From Ideonella livida (lineage in GTDB: Bacteria; Pseudomonadota; Gammaproteobacteria; Burkholderiales; Burkholderiaceae_C), in assembly GCF_010499455.1 (NCBI RefSeq), contig NZ_JAAGOH010000019.1, positions 26,001 to 90,000 of the forward strand: DNA of 64,000 nucleotides. The letters are read 5' to 3'. Each line of letters starts with the position of its first letter. The stretch's first letter is position 1. Below, piece after piece: positions 18,065-25,807 of this stretch. The notes beneath the pieces were generated by a model that was not told the DNA's origin, ran no database searches, and worked only from the letters and a program-made list of their open reading frames with translations. The position numbers were made by a program, and so were the translations under genes.

Positions 18065-18784
18065 GTGAACCCGTCCCACGCCCCCCTTGCCACTGACGCG
18101 GCCGACACCGCGCCGCCGAACCGCGCCGGGCGCCGGCTGCTGCTGGCGGGCACCCTGCTGGGCGCCGCGGGCGCAGCCTTGCTGGTCCGATCCTGGCCGG
18201 CGGCACCCCGGCCTGCCGCGCCGGATGCGGGCTCGGGAGCGCCGGCCGCCCCGGCCCTGCGCTGGCGTGAGCCGGCAGGTCCGGTACCTGCCTTCCGGGC
18301 CACCGGTCCGCAGGGCCGTGTCGACCGGCAGAGCCTGCTCGGCCGCTGGAGTCTGGTGTTCTTCGGCTACACCCAATGCCCGGACATCTGCCCGGGTACC
18401 TTGGGTATGCTCACCGAGGTTTTCCGGTTGCTGCCTGCCGAGCTGCCTCGACCCGGGGTGCTCTTCCTCTCGGTGGATCCGGAGCGGGATCTGCCCGGCC
18501 TGCTGGCGGAGTACCTGCCGGCCTTCCATCCCGACTTCCGTGGCGCGGCAGGTACCGATGCCGACCTGGCCGCCCTGGTGGCCCACCTGGGGGTGCGCTA
18601 CCACCGCCATGCGCCAGGCCCTCAGGGTCAGTACACGGTGGACCACACCGCGTCGATGTTCCTGCTGGACCCGCAAGCGCGCTGGCGCGCCGAGCTGGAG
18701 CCGCCCCATGAACCACAAGCCATCGCCCGGGCGCTGACGCCCCTGTTGGCCGCCGTTTCGGCAGCCGCGCAGGGGCGCTCATGA
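18065..18784 (+). CDS. SCO1/SenC-family copper chaperone
   Basis: Second SCO protein, 239 residues, GTG start at 18065. A membrane anchor (LLLAGTLLGAAGAALLV) is followed by a Pro/Ala linker and a thioredoxin-like domain with FFGYTQCPDICPGTLG (CxxxC), SVDPERD and YTVDHTASMFLLD containing the ligand His. This is the canonical SCO layout. It is likely involved in CuA insertion or thiol redox control for the oxidase just upstream. It ends 14 bp from the convergent heme-copper-oxidase-like gene. Confidence 0.92.
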   Translation: MNPSHAPLATDAADTAPPNRAGRRLLLAGTLLGAAGAALLVRSWPAAPRPAAPDAGSGAPAAPALRWREPAGPVPAFRATGPQGRVDRQSLLGRWSLVFFGYTQCPDICPGTLGMLTEVFRLLPAELPRPGVLFLSVDPERDLPGLLAEYLPAFHPDFRGAAGTDADLAALVAHLGVRYHRHAPGPQGQYTVDHTASMFLLDPQARWRAELEPPHEPQAIARALTPLLAAVSAAAQGRS

Positions 18785-18798
18785 GGCCGGCGCGATCC

Positions 18799-20208
18799 TT
18801 AGGTGGGCTGCGCGCGGCCCTCGCCGCCGCCGGTGTCCGGCCGGGCGGCCCGGCCGTCCGGCCACATCGCCTGCAAGCAGGCCAGCACGAACATCACGCC
18901 ACCCACGATGGCGATCAAGCCACCCAGGCCCATCATGCCCATGCCCAGGCGCTCGGGCAGGCTGCTGAGCACCTGTTCGGTGCCGGCCACCTTGCGCTGC
19001 ACGCCGTAGCCACCCGACCAGGCCAGACCCAGCACGTGCAAGAGCTGGCCACCGCCGTAGACCAGGGGCTGCCAGCGGGCCCAGCGTGCCACCACGGGGC
19101 GAAAGCCCAGTGCTGGCAGCAAGGCGTAGGCCAGGCCCATGAAAGCCAGGGTCACGCCCACGATGGAGCCGTGGTAGTGCGCCGGCACCACCACATTGGC
19201 CCCGCGGATCAAGAAGGCCAGCAGCCCTCCGATGGCAAACAACAGCAGCGAGGCCAGGAAGGCCGAGCGCGGCGCACTGCCCGGCTGGCGCCACACGCCG
19301 GGCAAGGCCGCCACCGCCAGCAGGCCCAGGGGCAGCATGCCCAGATGGCCCCACTGCATGAGCCGGGCGAAGGCGCCCATCTGCTCGCCGCCGCCAGCCG
19401 GCCACAGGCCCAGCAGCACCGGCACCACGGCCAGCGGCAGGGCGCTCAGCACCACAGCAGGCACTGCAAGACGGCGCAGACCCGGCAGAACGCGCACGCC
19501 CAGGCCGCCCGCCAGCCACAGCCAGGCCACGCCCACCAGCAAGGCATGCTGGAACTGCAGCACATGCCCGGCCGCCCAGAACAGGCGTTCATAGTAAGCG
19601 GTGCCGCTGCCTGCCGGCAGCTGCCACAAGGTCCAGGCCAGGGTCATCCAGGCCAGCGCGCCCGCAGCGGCCGACAGCCGGATACCCAGGTGCAGCGGCC
19701 GCTGCCCCTCGCTCAGGTCCGCCCGGGGCCAGGCCAGCAGCAGGGTGCGCAGCCAGGCCACCGCAAAGCCCAAGCCGCACATCATCAGGGCCAGCAGGAA
19801 GGCCGGCTGCTCCAGCACGGGGATGTAGTTGTTGAGCAAGGGCTGTGCCCCGGGCAGGAAGGGCGAGACCATCATCAGCAGGGTGCCGCCCGCGGCCAGC
19901 GCCCAACCCAGCCAGCCCAGGCCCAGCGCGCGTGCCGGGGTGACCATGCCCCAGGCCACCGAGGCAAAGGTCATGAACCAGATCAGCACCGACAGGTCCA
20001 CGTGCACCACCAGTGCGGCACGGAACAAGTCGGTCAGGGGGAACAGCCGGGCCATCAGGTCCTTGACCCCCGGCGTGCGCGAGAGCACCAGCACCACGGC
20101 CAGCAGGCCCGAGCCCATGAGGGCCAGCACCCCCAGCCACAGGTGCGCGCGCACCAGACGGGCGCCGGCGGGAGAGGGGGGGCTCAGGGTCCAGTGCGTG
20201 TCGGACAT
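18799..20208 (-). CDS. Divergent heme-copper oxidase subunit I-like membrane protein
   Basis: This 469-residue protein has about 12 membrane helices and the heme-copper oxidase layout. Candidate low-spin heme ligands are His69 (VVHVDLSVLIW) and one His of the H344-x-H346 pair in VPAHYHGSIVG; the other His of the pair would bind the high-spin heme. His215 in AGHVLQFQ is the first CuB/FeB-type ligand. The cross-linking Tyr (or the NO-reductase Glu) four residues on is Phe219, and the usual HH pair is reduced to a single His288 (WGHLG). It may be a cbb3/NO-reductase relative with altered chemistry. I started it at ATG 20208 (MSDTHW). It is divergent from cytochrome c4. Confidence 0.75.
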   Translation of the reverse strand: MSDTHWTLSPPSPAGARLVRAHLWLGVLALMGSGLLAVVLVLSRTPGVKDLMARLFPLTDLFRAALVVHVDLSVLIWFMTFASVAWGMVTPARALGLGWLGWALAAGGTLLMMVSPFLPGAQPLLNNYIPVLEQPAFLLALMMCGLGFAVAWLRTLLLAWPRADLSEGQRPLHLGIRLSAAAGALAWMTLAWTLWQLPAGSGTAYYERLFWAAGHVLQFQHALLVGVAWLWLAGGLGVRVLPGLRRLAVPAVVLSALPLAVVPVLLGLWPAGGGEQMGAFARLMQWGHLGMLPLGLLAVAALPGVWRQPGSAPRSAFLASLLLFAIGGLLAFLIRGANVVVPAHYHGSIVGVTLAFMGLAYALLPALGFRPVVARWARWQPLVYGGGQLLHVLGLAWSGGYGVQRKVAGTEQVLSSLPERLGMGMMGLGGLIAIVGGVMFVLACLQAMWPDGRAARPDTGGGEGRAQPT

Positions 20209-20396
20209 GGCGCGCTCGGCTTGCGGTGGGGGTTCAGGGGCTGGGCAGTAGAGCACAGCCCCTGGCCACCCACCACCGGGGCTGACCCCGCCTTCCTCCA
20301 CGCGGCCCGGCCGCGCGTTTCTGCCTACGGACAACTGCCCATGGCGCCCGGACGCCCGTCCTTCCTAGCATTCCACCGACCCAGGAGTTCTTGACC
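20209..20396. promoter_or_regulatory. Divergent promoter region, heme-copper-like gene / cytochrome c4
   Basis: This 188-bp gap separates two outward-reading respiratory genes and should hold both promoters. AGGAG about 10 nt before 20397 sets the cytochrome start. I see no strong inverted repeat or FNR/Anr-type box. Confidence 0.3.
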
Positions 20397-21047
20397 ATGC
20401 CTTCACGTTTGATTCCCTGGCTGCTGGCCACCGCTGCCCTGACCGCGCTCACGCCGGCCGGTGCCGCGGGCAATGCCGAGGCGGGCAAGACCAAGGCCGC
20501 CGTGTGCATGGGCTGCCACGGCCCCGATGGCAACAGCCCGGCGGACATGTGGCCCAAGATCGCCGGACAGCTGCAGGTCTACCTGGTGCGGCAACTCCAC
20601 GACTTCAAGGCCGGGCGCCGGGTCAACGAGCAGATGAGCCCCATGGCCGCCCCGCTGGGCGACCAGGACATCGAGGACCTGGCGGCGTTCTTTGCCACGC
20701 AGAAGGTCAGCAAGGTGGAGAACCTCAAGCCGGAGCTGGTGGCCGCCGGCCGCCAGATCTACCTCAAGGGCAAGGGGCGTCCGGCGGTGGTGCCCGCCTG
20801 CCTGGGCTGTCACGCCCCGGCCGGCCAAGGCAAGGCCGATTGGTCCGCCACCATGAAGGCGCCGCCCACCACCCTGGCGCCGGCCATCGGGGGTCAGCAC
20901 CCGGCCTACCTGGTGCGTCAGCTCACCGCCTACCGTGACGGCACCCGTGCCAATGACGCGGCCCACGTCATGCGTGACGTGGCCAGCCGCCTGACCGACG
21001 CCGACATCGCCGCCGTGGCCGAGTACGCCGCCTCGCTGGCCCGCTGA
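20397..21047 (+). CDS. Diheme cytochrome c4-type protein
   Basis: Periplasmic electron carrier, 216 residues, with an N-terminal signal peptide (cleavage near AGA-AG) and two class I cytochrome c domains. Each has one CxxCH heme site, CMGCH in the first half and CLGCH in the second, and axial Met candidates (QMSPMAAPL in domain 1, [10 protein letters not shown] in domain 2). The paired domains with [10 protein letters not shown] / [10 protein letters not shown] repeats match cytochrome c4. It probably feeds electrons from the bc1 complex to the oxidase or to the divergent heme-copper-like protein. Confidence 0.92.
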   Translation: MPSRLIPWLLATAALTALTPAGAAGNAEAGKTKAAVCMGCHGPDGNSPADMWPKIAGQLQVYLVRQLHDFKAGRRVNEQMSPMAAPLGDQDIEDLAAFFATQKVSKVENLKPELVAAGRQIYLKGKGRPAVVPACLGCHAPAGQGKADWSATMKAPPTTLAPAIGGQHPAYLVRQLTAYRDGTRANDAAHVMRDVASRLTDADIAAVAEYAASLAR

Positions 21048-21085
21048 GCCGCGCCGCTGCCCCCTTCCTTCACCCCCACCGCACC

Positions 21086-21973
21086 ATGAGCCTCCAAGCC
21101 CTGCCACGCCGCCGCTCCACCCTGGGGCAGTTCCTGGCCCTGGCCAAGCCCCGGGTCGTCTCGCTCATCGTGTTCTGCGCGGTGATCGGCATGTTCCTGG
21201 CCACGCCGGCCCTGCCGCCGCTGCAGGTGCTGGTCTTCGGCACGCTGGGCATCGCGCTGACGGCGGGCTCCGCGGCGGCGGTGAACTGCCTGCTGGAGCA
21301 GCACATCGACGCGCAGATGGCCCGCACCAAAGGGCGTCCCCTGCCGTCGGGCACCATCACCTCCACCCAGACGGTGACCTTCGCCTTCCTGGTGGGTGGC
21401 CTGGGATTGGTGCTGCTCCACCATTTCGTCAACCCGTTGACGATGTGGCTGACCTTTGCCACCTTCGTCGGCTATGCCTTCATCTACACCCTGTGGCTCA
21501 AGCCGGCCACGCCGCAGAACATCGTCATCGGCGGCGCCTCGGGGGCCATGCCCCCGGTGCTGGGCTGGTCGGCGGTGACGGGGACCGTGCCGGCCGAGGC
21601 CTGGCTGTTGTTCCTCATCATCTTCATGTGGACCCCGCCGCACTTCTGGTCGCTGGCGCTGTACCGCACCAAAGACTACGAGCGTGCCGGCCTGCCCATG
21701 CTGCCGGTCACCCACGGCTCGCTCTACACCCGCCGCTCCATCGTGGCCTACACGGTGGCCCTGATCGGGGTCACGGTCATGCCCTACGCCATGGGCATGA
21801 ATGGGATACCCTACCTGCTGTGCGCGCTGGTGCTCGGGGGCGTGTTCCTCTACCGCGCGGTGAAGATGCTGCTGTCCTACAGCGATGCCTGGGCGCGCGG
21901 CACCTTCAAGTTCTCCATCCTCTACCTCGCGGCCCTGTTCGCCGCCCTGCTGGTGGACCACTACTGGGTCTGA
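21086..21973 (+). CDS. ctaB: Protoheme IX farnesyltransferase (heme O synthase)
   Basis: UbiA-superfamily membrane prenyltransferase that attaches farnesyl to heme B, giving heme O, the substrate of heme A synthase at 12256. The 295-residue protein has about 8-9 helices, the first prenyl-diphosphate motif in [20 protein letters not shown], the second in [12 protein letters not shown], and [13 protein letters not shown]. It is followed 44 nt on by an SCO gene, as in many Burkholderiales. Confidence 0.96.
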   Translation: MSLQALPRRRSTLGQFLALAKPRVVSLIVFCAVIGMFLATPALPPLQVLVFGTLGIALTAGSAAAVNCLLEQHIDAQMARTKGRPLPSGTITSTQTVTFAFLVGGLGLVLLHHFVNPLTMWLTFATFVGYAFIYTLWLKPATPQNIVIGGASGAMPPVLGWSAVTGTVPAEAWLLFLIIFMWTPPHFWSLALYRTKDYERAGLPMLPVTHGSLYTRRSIVAYTVALIGVTVMPYAMGMNGIPYLLCALVLGGVFLYRAVKMLLSYSDAWARGTFKFSILYLAALFAALLVDHYWV

Positions 21974-22017
21974 CCGGCGGGCTGGCCGGCAGGTGCCGCC
22001 GCCTTTGCGTCCGCGCC

Positions 22018-22641
22018 ATGCCCACCCGCCGTGCCAGCCTTGCCGCCTTCACCGCCCTGAGCCTGTCTGCCGCCTCCGGCCTGCTGGCCGGCTGCCAGCC
22101 CACCGGGGGCAGCAGCGCTGGCGGCCGTTTCAAGGGCATCGACCTGGCCGGTCTGGACTACGCCCGTCGTCTGGACCTGACCGACCCGGAGGGGCGTCGC
22201 CGCAGCCTGGCGGAATTCAAGGGCAAGGTGCTGGTGGTGTTCTTCGGTTACACCCAGTGCCCCGACGTCTGCCCCACCACCCTGGCCGAACTGGCGGCGG
22301 TGCGCCAGCAGCTGGGCCCTGACGGTGCGCGGGTGCAAGGCATCTTCGTCACCGTGGATCCGGAGCGCGACACATCCGAGGTGCTGCGCCACTACGTGGG
22401 CAGCTTTGGCTCGGACTTCGTGGCCCTGCGCGGCACGCTGGAGGAGACCCAGGCCGTGGCCAAGGAATTCAAGGTCTTCTTTGCCAAGGCGCAGGGCAAG
22501 ACCGAAGGCGCCTACACGGTGGACCACACCGCGGGCTCCTACCTGTTTGACGCCCAAGGCCGTGTGCGGGTGTTCAGCCGTTACGGGGCCGGGGCCGAGG
22601 CCCTGGTGCACGACCTCAAGCTGCTGCTGCAGGAGGGCTGA
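22018..22641 (+). CDS. SCO1/SenC-family copper chaperone, predicted lipoprotein
   Basis: Third SCO protein of the window, 207 residues. The N-terminal signal ends in a lipobox (LLAGC), so it is probably lipid-anchored rather than helix-anchored. Core motifs are FFGYTQCPDVCPTTL with CxxxC, TVDPERDT and YTVDHTAGSYLFD with the ligand His. The ATG at 22018 gives a proper lipoprotein signal. It is probably co-transcribed with ctaB. Three chaperones so close together suggest division of labour between oxidases. Confidence 0.93.
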   Translation: MPTRRASLAAFTALSLSAASGLLAGCQPTGGSSAGGRFKGIDLAGLDYARRLDLTDPEGRRRSLAEFKGKVLVVFFGYTQCPDVCPTTLAELAAVRQQLGPDGARVQGIFVTVDPERDTSEVLRHYVGSFGSDFVALRGTLEETQAVAKEFKVFFAKAQGKTEGAYTVDHTAGSYLFDAQGRVRVFSRYGAGAEALVHDLKLLLQEG

Positions 22642-22756
22642 GGTCGCCGCGACGGCGGCAGGCCGAGCCCTGCAGAAGGCAGGCGCGGCGGACGCCCGGC
22701 GCTTGACATGTGCCGAGCGTGCCGAGCGTGCCGTGTGTCCCGTGTGCCCCGGGCCT

Positions 22757-23680
22757 TCAGGCCGCTTCCAGCGCCTTGCGCATCTTCTTGAGCGCGGCCA
22801 CCTCGATCTGGCGGATGCGCTCGGCGCTGACGCCGTACTCGGCGGCCAGCTCATGCAGCGTCATGCCGCCGGAGCTGTCGTCGTTGACCTTGAGCCAGCG
22901 CTCCTCGACGATGCGGCGGCTGCGGGCATCGAGCACCTCCAGCGCCTGCGTGATGCCGTCGCCCGACTGGTGGTCGCGCGCACGGGCCTCCAGCACCCGG
23001 GTGGGCTCGTGGCGGTCGTCGGCCAGATAGGCGATGGGGGCGTAGCTCTCCTCGCCGTCCTCGGTCTGCGGCTCCAGGGCCACATCGCCGCCGGACAGGC
23101 GGGTCTCCATCTCGACCACCTCTTCAGGCTTGACGTTGAGTTGGCGCGCCACGACCTCCACCTCGTCGGGCGTCAGGGTGTTGCGGAAGGTCTCGTGGTC
23201 GGCGGCCTGGTCCTTCAGGCCCTGCTTCATGGAGCGCAGGTTGAAGAACAACTTGCGCTGCGCCTTGGTGGTGGCGACTTTGACCATGCGCCAGTTGCGC
23301 AGGATGTAGTCGTGGATCTCGGCCTTGATCCAGTGCATGGCGTAGCTCACCAGTCGCACACCCTGGTCGGGATCGAAGCGCTTGACCGCCTTCATCAAGC
23401 CGACGTTGCCTTCCTGGATCAGGTCGCCTTGCGGCAGGCCATAGCCCAGGTACTGGCGGGAGATCGAGACGACCAGGCGCAGGTGCGAGAGCACCAGCTT
23501 GCCGGCGGCCTGCACGTCGCCCTGCTGCTGCAGCCGGCGGGCCAGCTCGCCTTCCTCTTCGGCGCTGAGCATCGGCATCCGGTTGACGGCGCTGATGTAG
23601 GCGTCCAGGTTGCCGATGGAGGGCACCAGGCCCCAGGGGTCACGGACAGCCAGGGCGGAGGGGGCGGGAGTGGTGTTCAT
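22757..23680 (-). CDS. rpoH: Heat-shock sigma factor RpoH (sigma-32)
   Basis: Alternative sigma factor directing RNA polymerase to heat-shock promoters, 307 residues. Regions 2.1-2.4 are clear ([48 protein letters not shown]), followed by the RpoH box around QRKLFFNLR, which is diagnostic for sigma-32. Region 4.2 is in [16 protein letters not shown]. The ATG at 23680 starts MNTTPAP. A perfect CIRCE operator lies 42-68 bp upstream of the start codon, implying HrcA repression in addition to any translational or proteolytic control. Confidence 0.97.
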   Translation of the reverse strand: MNTTPAPSALAVRDPWGLVPSIGNLDAYISAVNRMPMLSAEEEGELARRLQQQGDVQAAGKLVLSHLRLVVSISRQYLGYGLPQGDLIQEGNVGLMKAVKRFDPDQGVRLVSYAMHWIKAEIHDYILRNWRMVKVATTKAQRKLFFNLRSMKQGLKDQAADHETFRNTLTPDEVEVVARQLNVKPEEVVEMETRLSGGDVALEPQTEDGEESYAPIAYLADDRHEPTRVLEARARDHQSGDGITQALEVLDARSRRIVEERWLKVNDDSSGGMTLHELAAEYGVSAERIRQIEVAALKKMRKALEAA

Positions 23681-23721
23681 GCGGGTTTTGAGGCCTCGAC
23701 GAGGATCGGGTTCCGTTGATA

Positions 23722-23748
23722 TTAGCACTCGGTCGGGAGGAGTGCTAA
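23722..23748 (-). promoter_or_regulatory. CIRCE operator (HrcA binding site) upstream of rpoH
   Basis: A perfect inverted repeat, TTAGCACTC (23722-23730), a 9-bp spacer and GAGTGCTAA (23740-23748), matches the CIRCE consensus exactly. It lies 41 bp upstream of the rpoH ATG. On the minus strand it merges into CTAATAT, which could be a -10 box, so HrcA bound here would block transcription. Confidence 0.95.
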
Positions 23749-23812
23749 GCCCGGAAATGCGCCACCTTGCACGCCCTGTGGCCAAAACGGCAGGCCTGAC
23801 CCCGCCGCCCGT

Positions 23813-24445
23813 TCAGGGGCTGAGGCGGATCTCCACCCGCCGGTTGGCGTCGGCGGCCGGCTCGGTGTCGGCCAGCGGCTTGTCCGGGCCGAAGCCGTAG
23901 GCGGCCAGGCGGTCCGCGGCCACGCCAGCCTTGATCAGGTGCCGGCGCACCGCGATGGCGCGGGCGCACGAGAGCTGCAGGTTGCGGTCCCGGGGGCCGG
24001 TGTCGCTGGTGTGGCCGGCGATCACGAATCGCTTGCCGTCCAGGTCAGGGCTGCGCAGGGCCTGGGCCAGCTTGTCCAACAGCGCCCGGCTGGCCGGGCT
24101 GACCGCGTCGGAGTCGTTGGCAAAGCCGATGGCCAGGTCCACATGCGGGGCCTCGGGCGCATAGGCCACCACTTCCAGGTTGCGGGTGCCGGCGCTGCGG
24201 GTGCCGGGGGCGGCTTCGCTGGCCCCGGCACCGGGGCACAGCCCGTCCTGGGTGGGCGGCTGGGTGCGGGTGAAGCTGCGGGCCAAGGGGTTGGCCGGGG
24301 GGGTGGCGGGGGCCAGGGCGGCGCGCAGGTCCTGCACGCTGGGGTTTTGCAGCAGCCCGGCCGCTGGGCAGGTGGTGCTGAGCACCAGCAGGGCCAGGGG
24401 GGCCAGGAGGGTGGGCATGGGGGGGCGGAAGCGGACTTTGCGCAT
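23813..24445 (-). CDS. OmpA-family peptidoglycan-binding domain protein
   Basis: A 210-residue exported protein with a signal peptide (MRKVRFRPP, hydrophobic LLAPLALLVL, cleavage around residues 25-29), a Pro-rich linker and a C-terminal OmpA domain over about 95-210 (IAGHTSDTG, NLQLSCARAIAVRRHLI, NRRVEIRL). It should bind diaminopimelate in peptidoglycan from the periplasm. The ATG at 24445 has GAGG 8 nt upstream. It starts 45 nt after the serpin stop on the same strand, so it is the third gene of the caspase-serpin operon and may tether the system at the cell wall. Confidence 0.87.
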   Translation of the reverse strand: MRKVRFRPPMPTLLAPLALLVLSTTCPAAGLLQNPSVQDLRAALAPATPPANPLARSFTRTQPPTQDGLCPGAGASEAAPGTRSAGTRNLEVVAYAPEAPHVDLAIGFANDSDAVSPASRALLDKLAQALRSPDLDGKRFVIAGHTSDTGPRDRNLQLSCARAIAVRRHLIKAGVAADRLAAYGFGPDKPLADTEPAADANRRVEIRLSP

Positions 24446-24490
24446 GGACGGGCCTCGACAAAGGGGGAGAGGGCGGTGTGCCGTGGCGGA

Positions 24491-25807
24491 TCAGTTTCGC
24501 AGCGGCTCGGCCAGCTGTCCCATGAACAGCGGCACCCCACTGGCACGGTGCATCACCGCAAAGAAGAAGGGCCGGTCGGCGGCGCAGGCAGGGGCGTCGG
24601 AGACCGGTGCGAAGGACTTGAGACCCACCACCGCGGCGGTGGCGGCGCTGGCCTCGGCCCCGGTTTCGTCCAGGGCGATGGCGGCAGACTGGAAGACGTT
24701 CTCCAGCCGCAAGCCGCGATGGCCTTGCCGCAGCAGCGGGCTGAAGTCGGCCCGGTCGCTGAAGGGGGTCTTCAGGCCCAGGGCCTGCAGCGTGTCCTTC
24801 AGGGGGCGGCTGCGCGGTGCCAGGTCCAGCCGGGGCAGGCTGAGCTGGCAGCGCTTGGGCTGCAGGGCTCCACGCCAGCGTGCCAGGTCGGTGCCGTGCA
24901 GGGTCTGCACAAAGTCACCCAGCCGCTGGCCGGCGGGCGGCAGGGCCAGCAGCAGGCTGTAGGCCGGGGCATCGCGGCCTTCCTGTGTGGCGAAGGGCAG
25001 CTCCATCACCGTCACGCCCTGGACGCTGGCCTGCAGCACCTCCCGCTCGTCCTGCATCTGCCGGGCCTGCACCACGGCACCATCGTCGCCGGTGAAGGGG
25101 CGCAGCTGGGTGCCGGTGACCGGAAAGGGCTGGGCCCAGGCGCGCTTGAAGTGCAGGGCATTGGTCAGCACCAGCCGGGTGCTGCCCTGCAGGCTGCCTT
25201 CGGGCAGCAGCTCCGCGATGCGTTGCTGGGTCTGCTCGCCGACCCAGCGGTTGATCTGGCTGCGTGCCAGCTCGGCGTCAAAGGCCGGGATGACACCGGC
25301 CGGAGTGCCCTGCCGGGCCTGCACGCGCTGGGCATAGCTGGGCTGCAGGGCCTTGACCAGGCTGTCGTCCAGCCACAGGCGGTTGGCCTGGTGCAGGCCC
25401 TCGTCACGGGCCAGGCGTTCGGCCAGGTCGGGCAAGCGCTGCTGGTACAGGCGCTGACCGGCGCTCACCCGGCCGTCGCCCATCAGGCGGTTGAGTTCAT
25501 GGGCCGAGGCGCCGGCCGTGCCCGCCTGCAGCAGCCCCAGGGCCTGGGCCAGCGACAGCGAGGAGACGACGCTGTTGCCGACCGGGGACGCGGCGCTGGC
25601 GGGACGATCGGCCCGCAGCAGCTTGAGCCCGAGCTCGCCCAGGGCGGCGGCGGTGGCTGCATCGTTGGCGGCGGGGCTGGGGCGCGGTGCCCCTGAGGCC
25701 GCAGCGGCCCCGCCCAGCAGGGCCGCTGCCATGGCGGCGGTCGGGAGGCGGCGCAGGGCGGTGCGCAGGCAGGCGCCGGCGCGGCCGAAGGCGGGGGGGC
25801 GTTGCAT
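24491..25807 (-). CDS. Serpin-family protease inhibitor, exported
   Basis: A 438-residue serpin with an N-terminal Sec signal (basic R-rich start, AAMAAALLGGAAAASG core). Serpin landmarks are NSVVSSLSLAQALGLLQAG, LVLTNALHFKRAW (strand 3A) and the C-terminal signature ADRPFFFAVMHRASGVPLFMGQL-type end, residues 410-432. The hinge of the reactive-centre loop reads ETGAEASAATA from Glu381, the small-residue pattern of inhibitory serpins. Counting P17 as Glu381 puts P1 at Lys397 and P1' at Ser398, so a protease cutting after a basic residue is the predicted target. Its ATG overlaps the TGA of the caspase-like gene by one base. Confidence 0.92.
   Translation of the reverse strand: MQRPPAFGRAGACLRTALRRLPTAAMAAALLGGAAAASGAPRPSPAANDAATAAALGELGLKLLRADRPASAASPVGNSVVSSLSLAQALGLLQAGTAGASAHELNRLMGDGRVSAGQRLYQQRLPDLAERLARDEGLHQANRLWLDDSLVKALQPSYAQRVQARQGTPAGVIPAFDAELARSQINRWVGEQTQQRIAELLPEGSLQGSTRLVLTNALHFKRAWAQPFPVTGTQLRPFTGDDGAVVQARQMQDEREVLQASVQGVTVMELPFATQEGRDAPAYSLLLALPPAGQRLGDFVQTLHGTDLARWRGALQPKRCQLSLPRLDLAPRSRPLKDTLQALGLKTPFSDRADFSPLLRQGHRGLRLENVFQSAAIALDETGAEASAATAAVVGLKSFAPVSDAPACAADRPFFFAVMHRASGVPLFMGQLAEPLRN

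Noticed and set aside
22700..22750. Short direct repeats (TGCCGAGCG twice, then TGTCCCGTGTG-type runs) between sco and rpoH
   Set aside because: Low-complexity sequence in a convergent gap with no symmetric structure or T-run; not convincing as a terminator or binding site.
24491..25807. CrmA-like caspase inhibitor with an Asp P1
   Set aside because: The loop position counted as P1 is Lys397, and no Asp lies within several residues on the N-terminal side, so an animal-caspase-like specificity does not fit.
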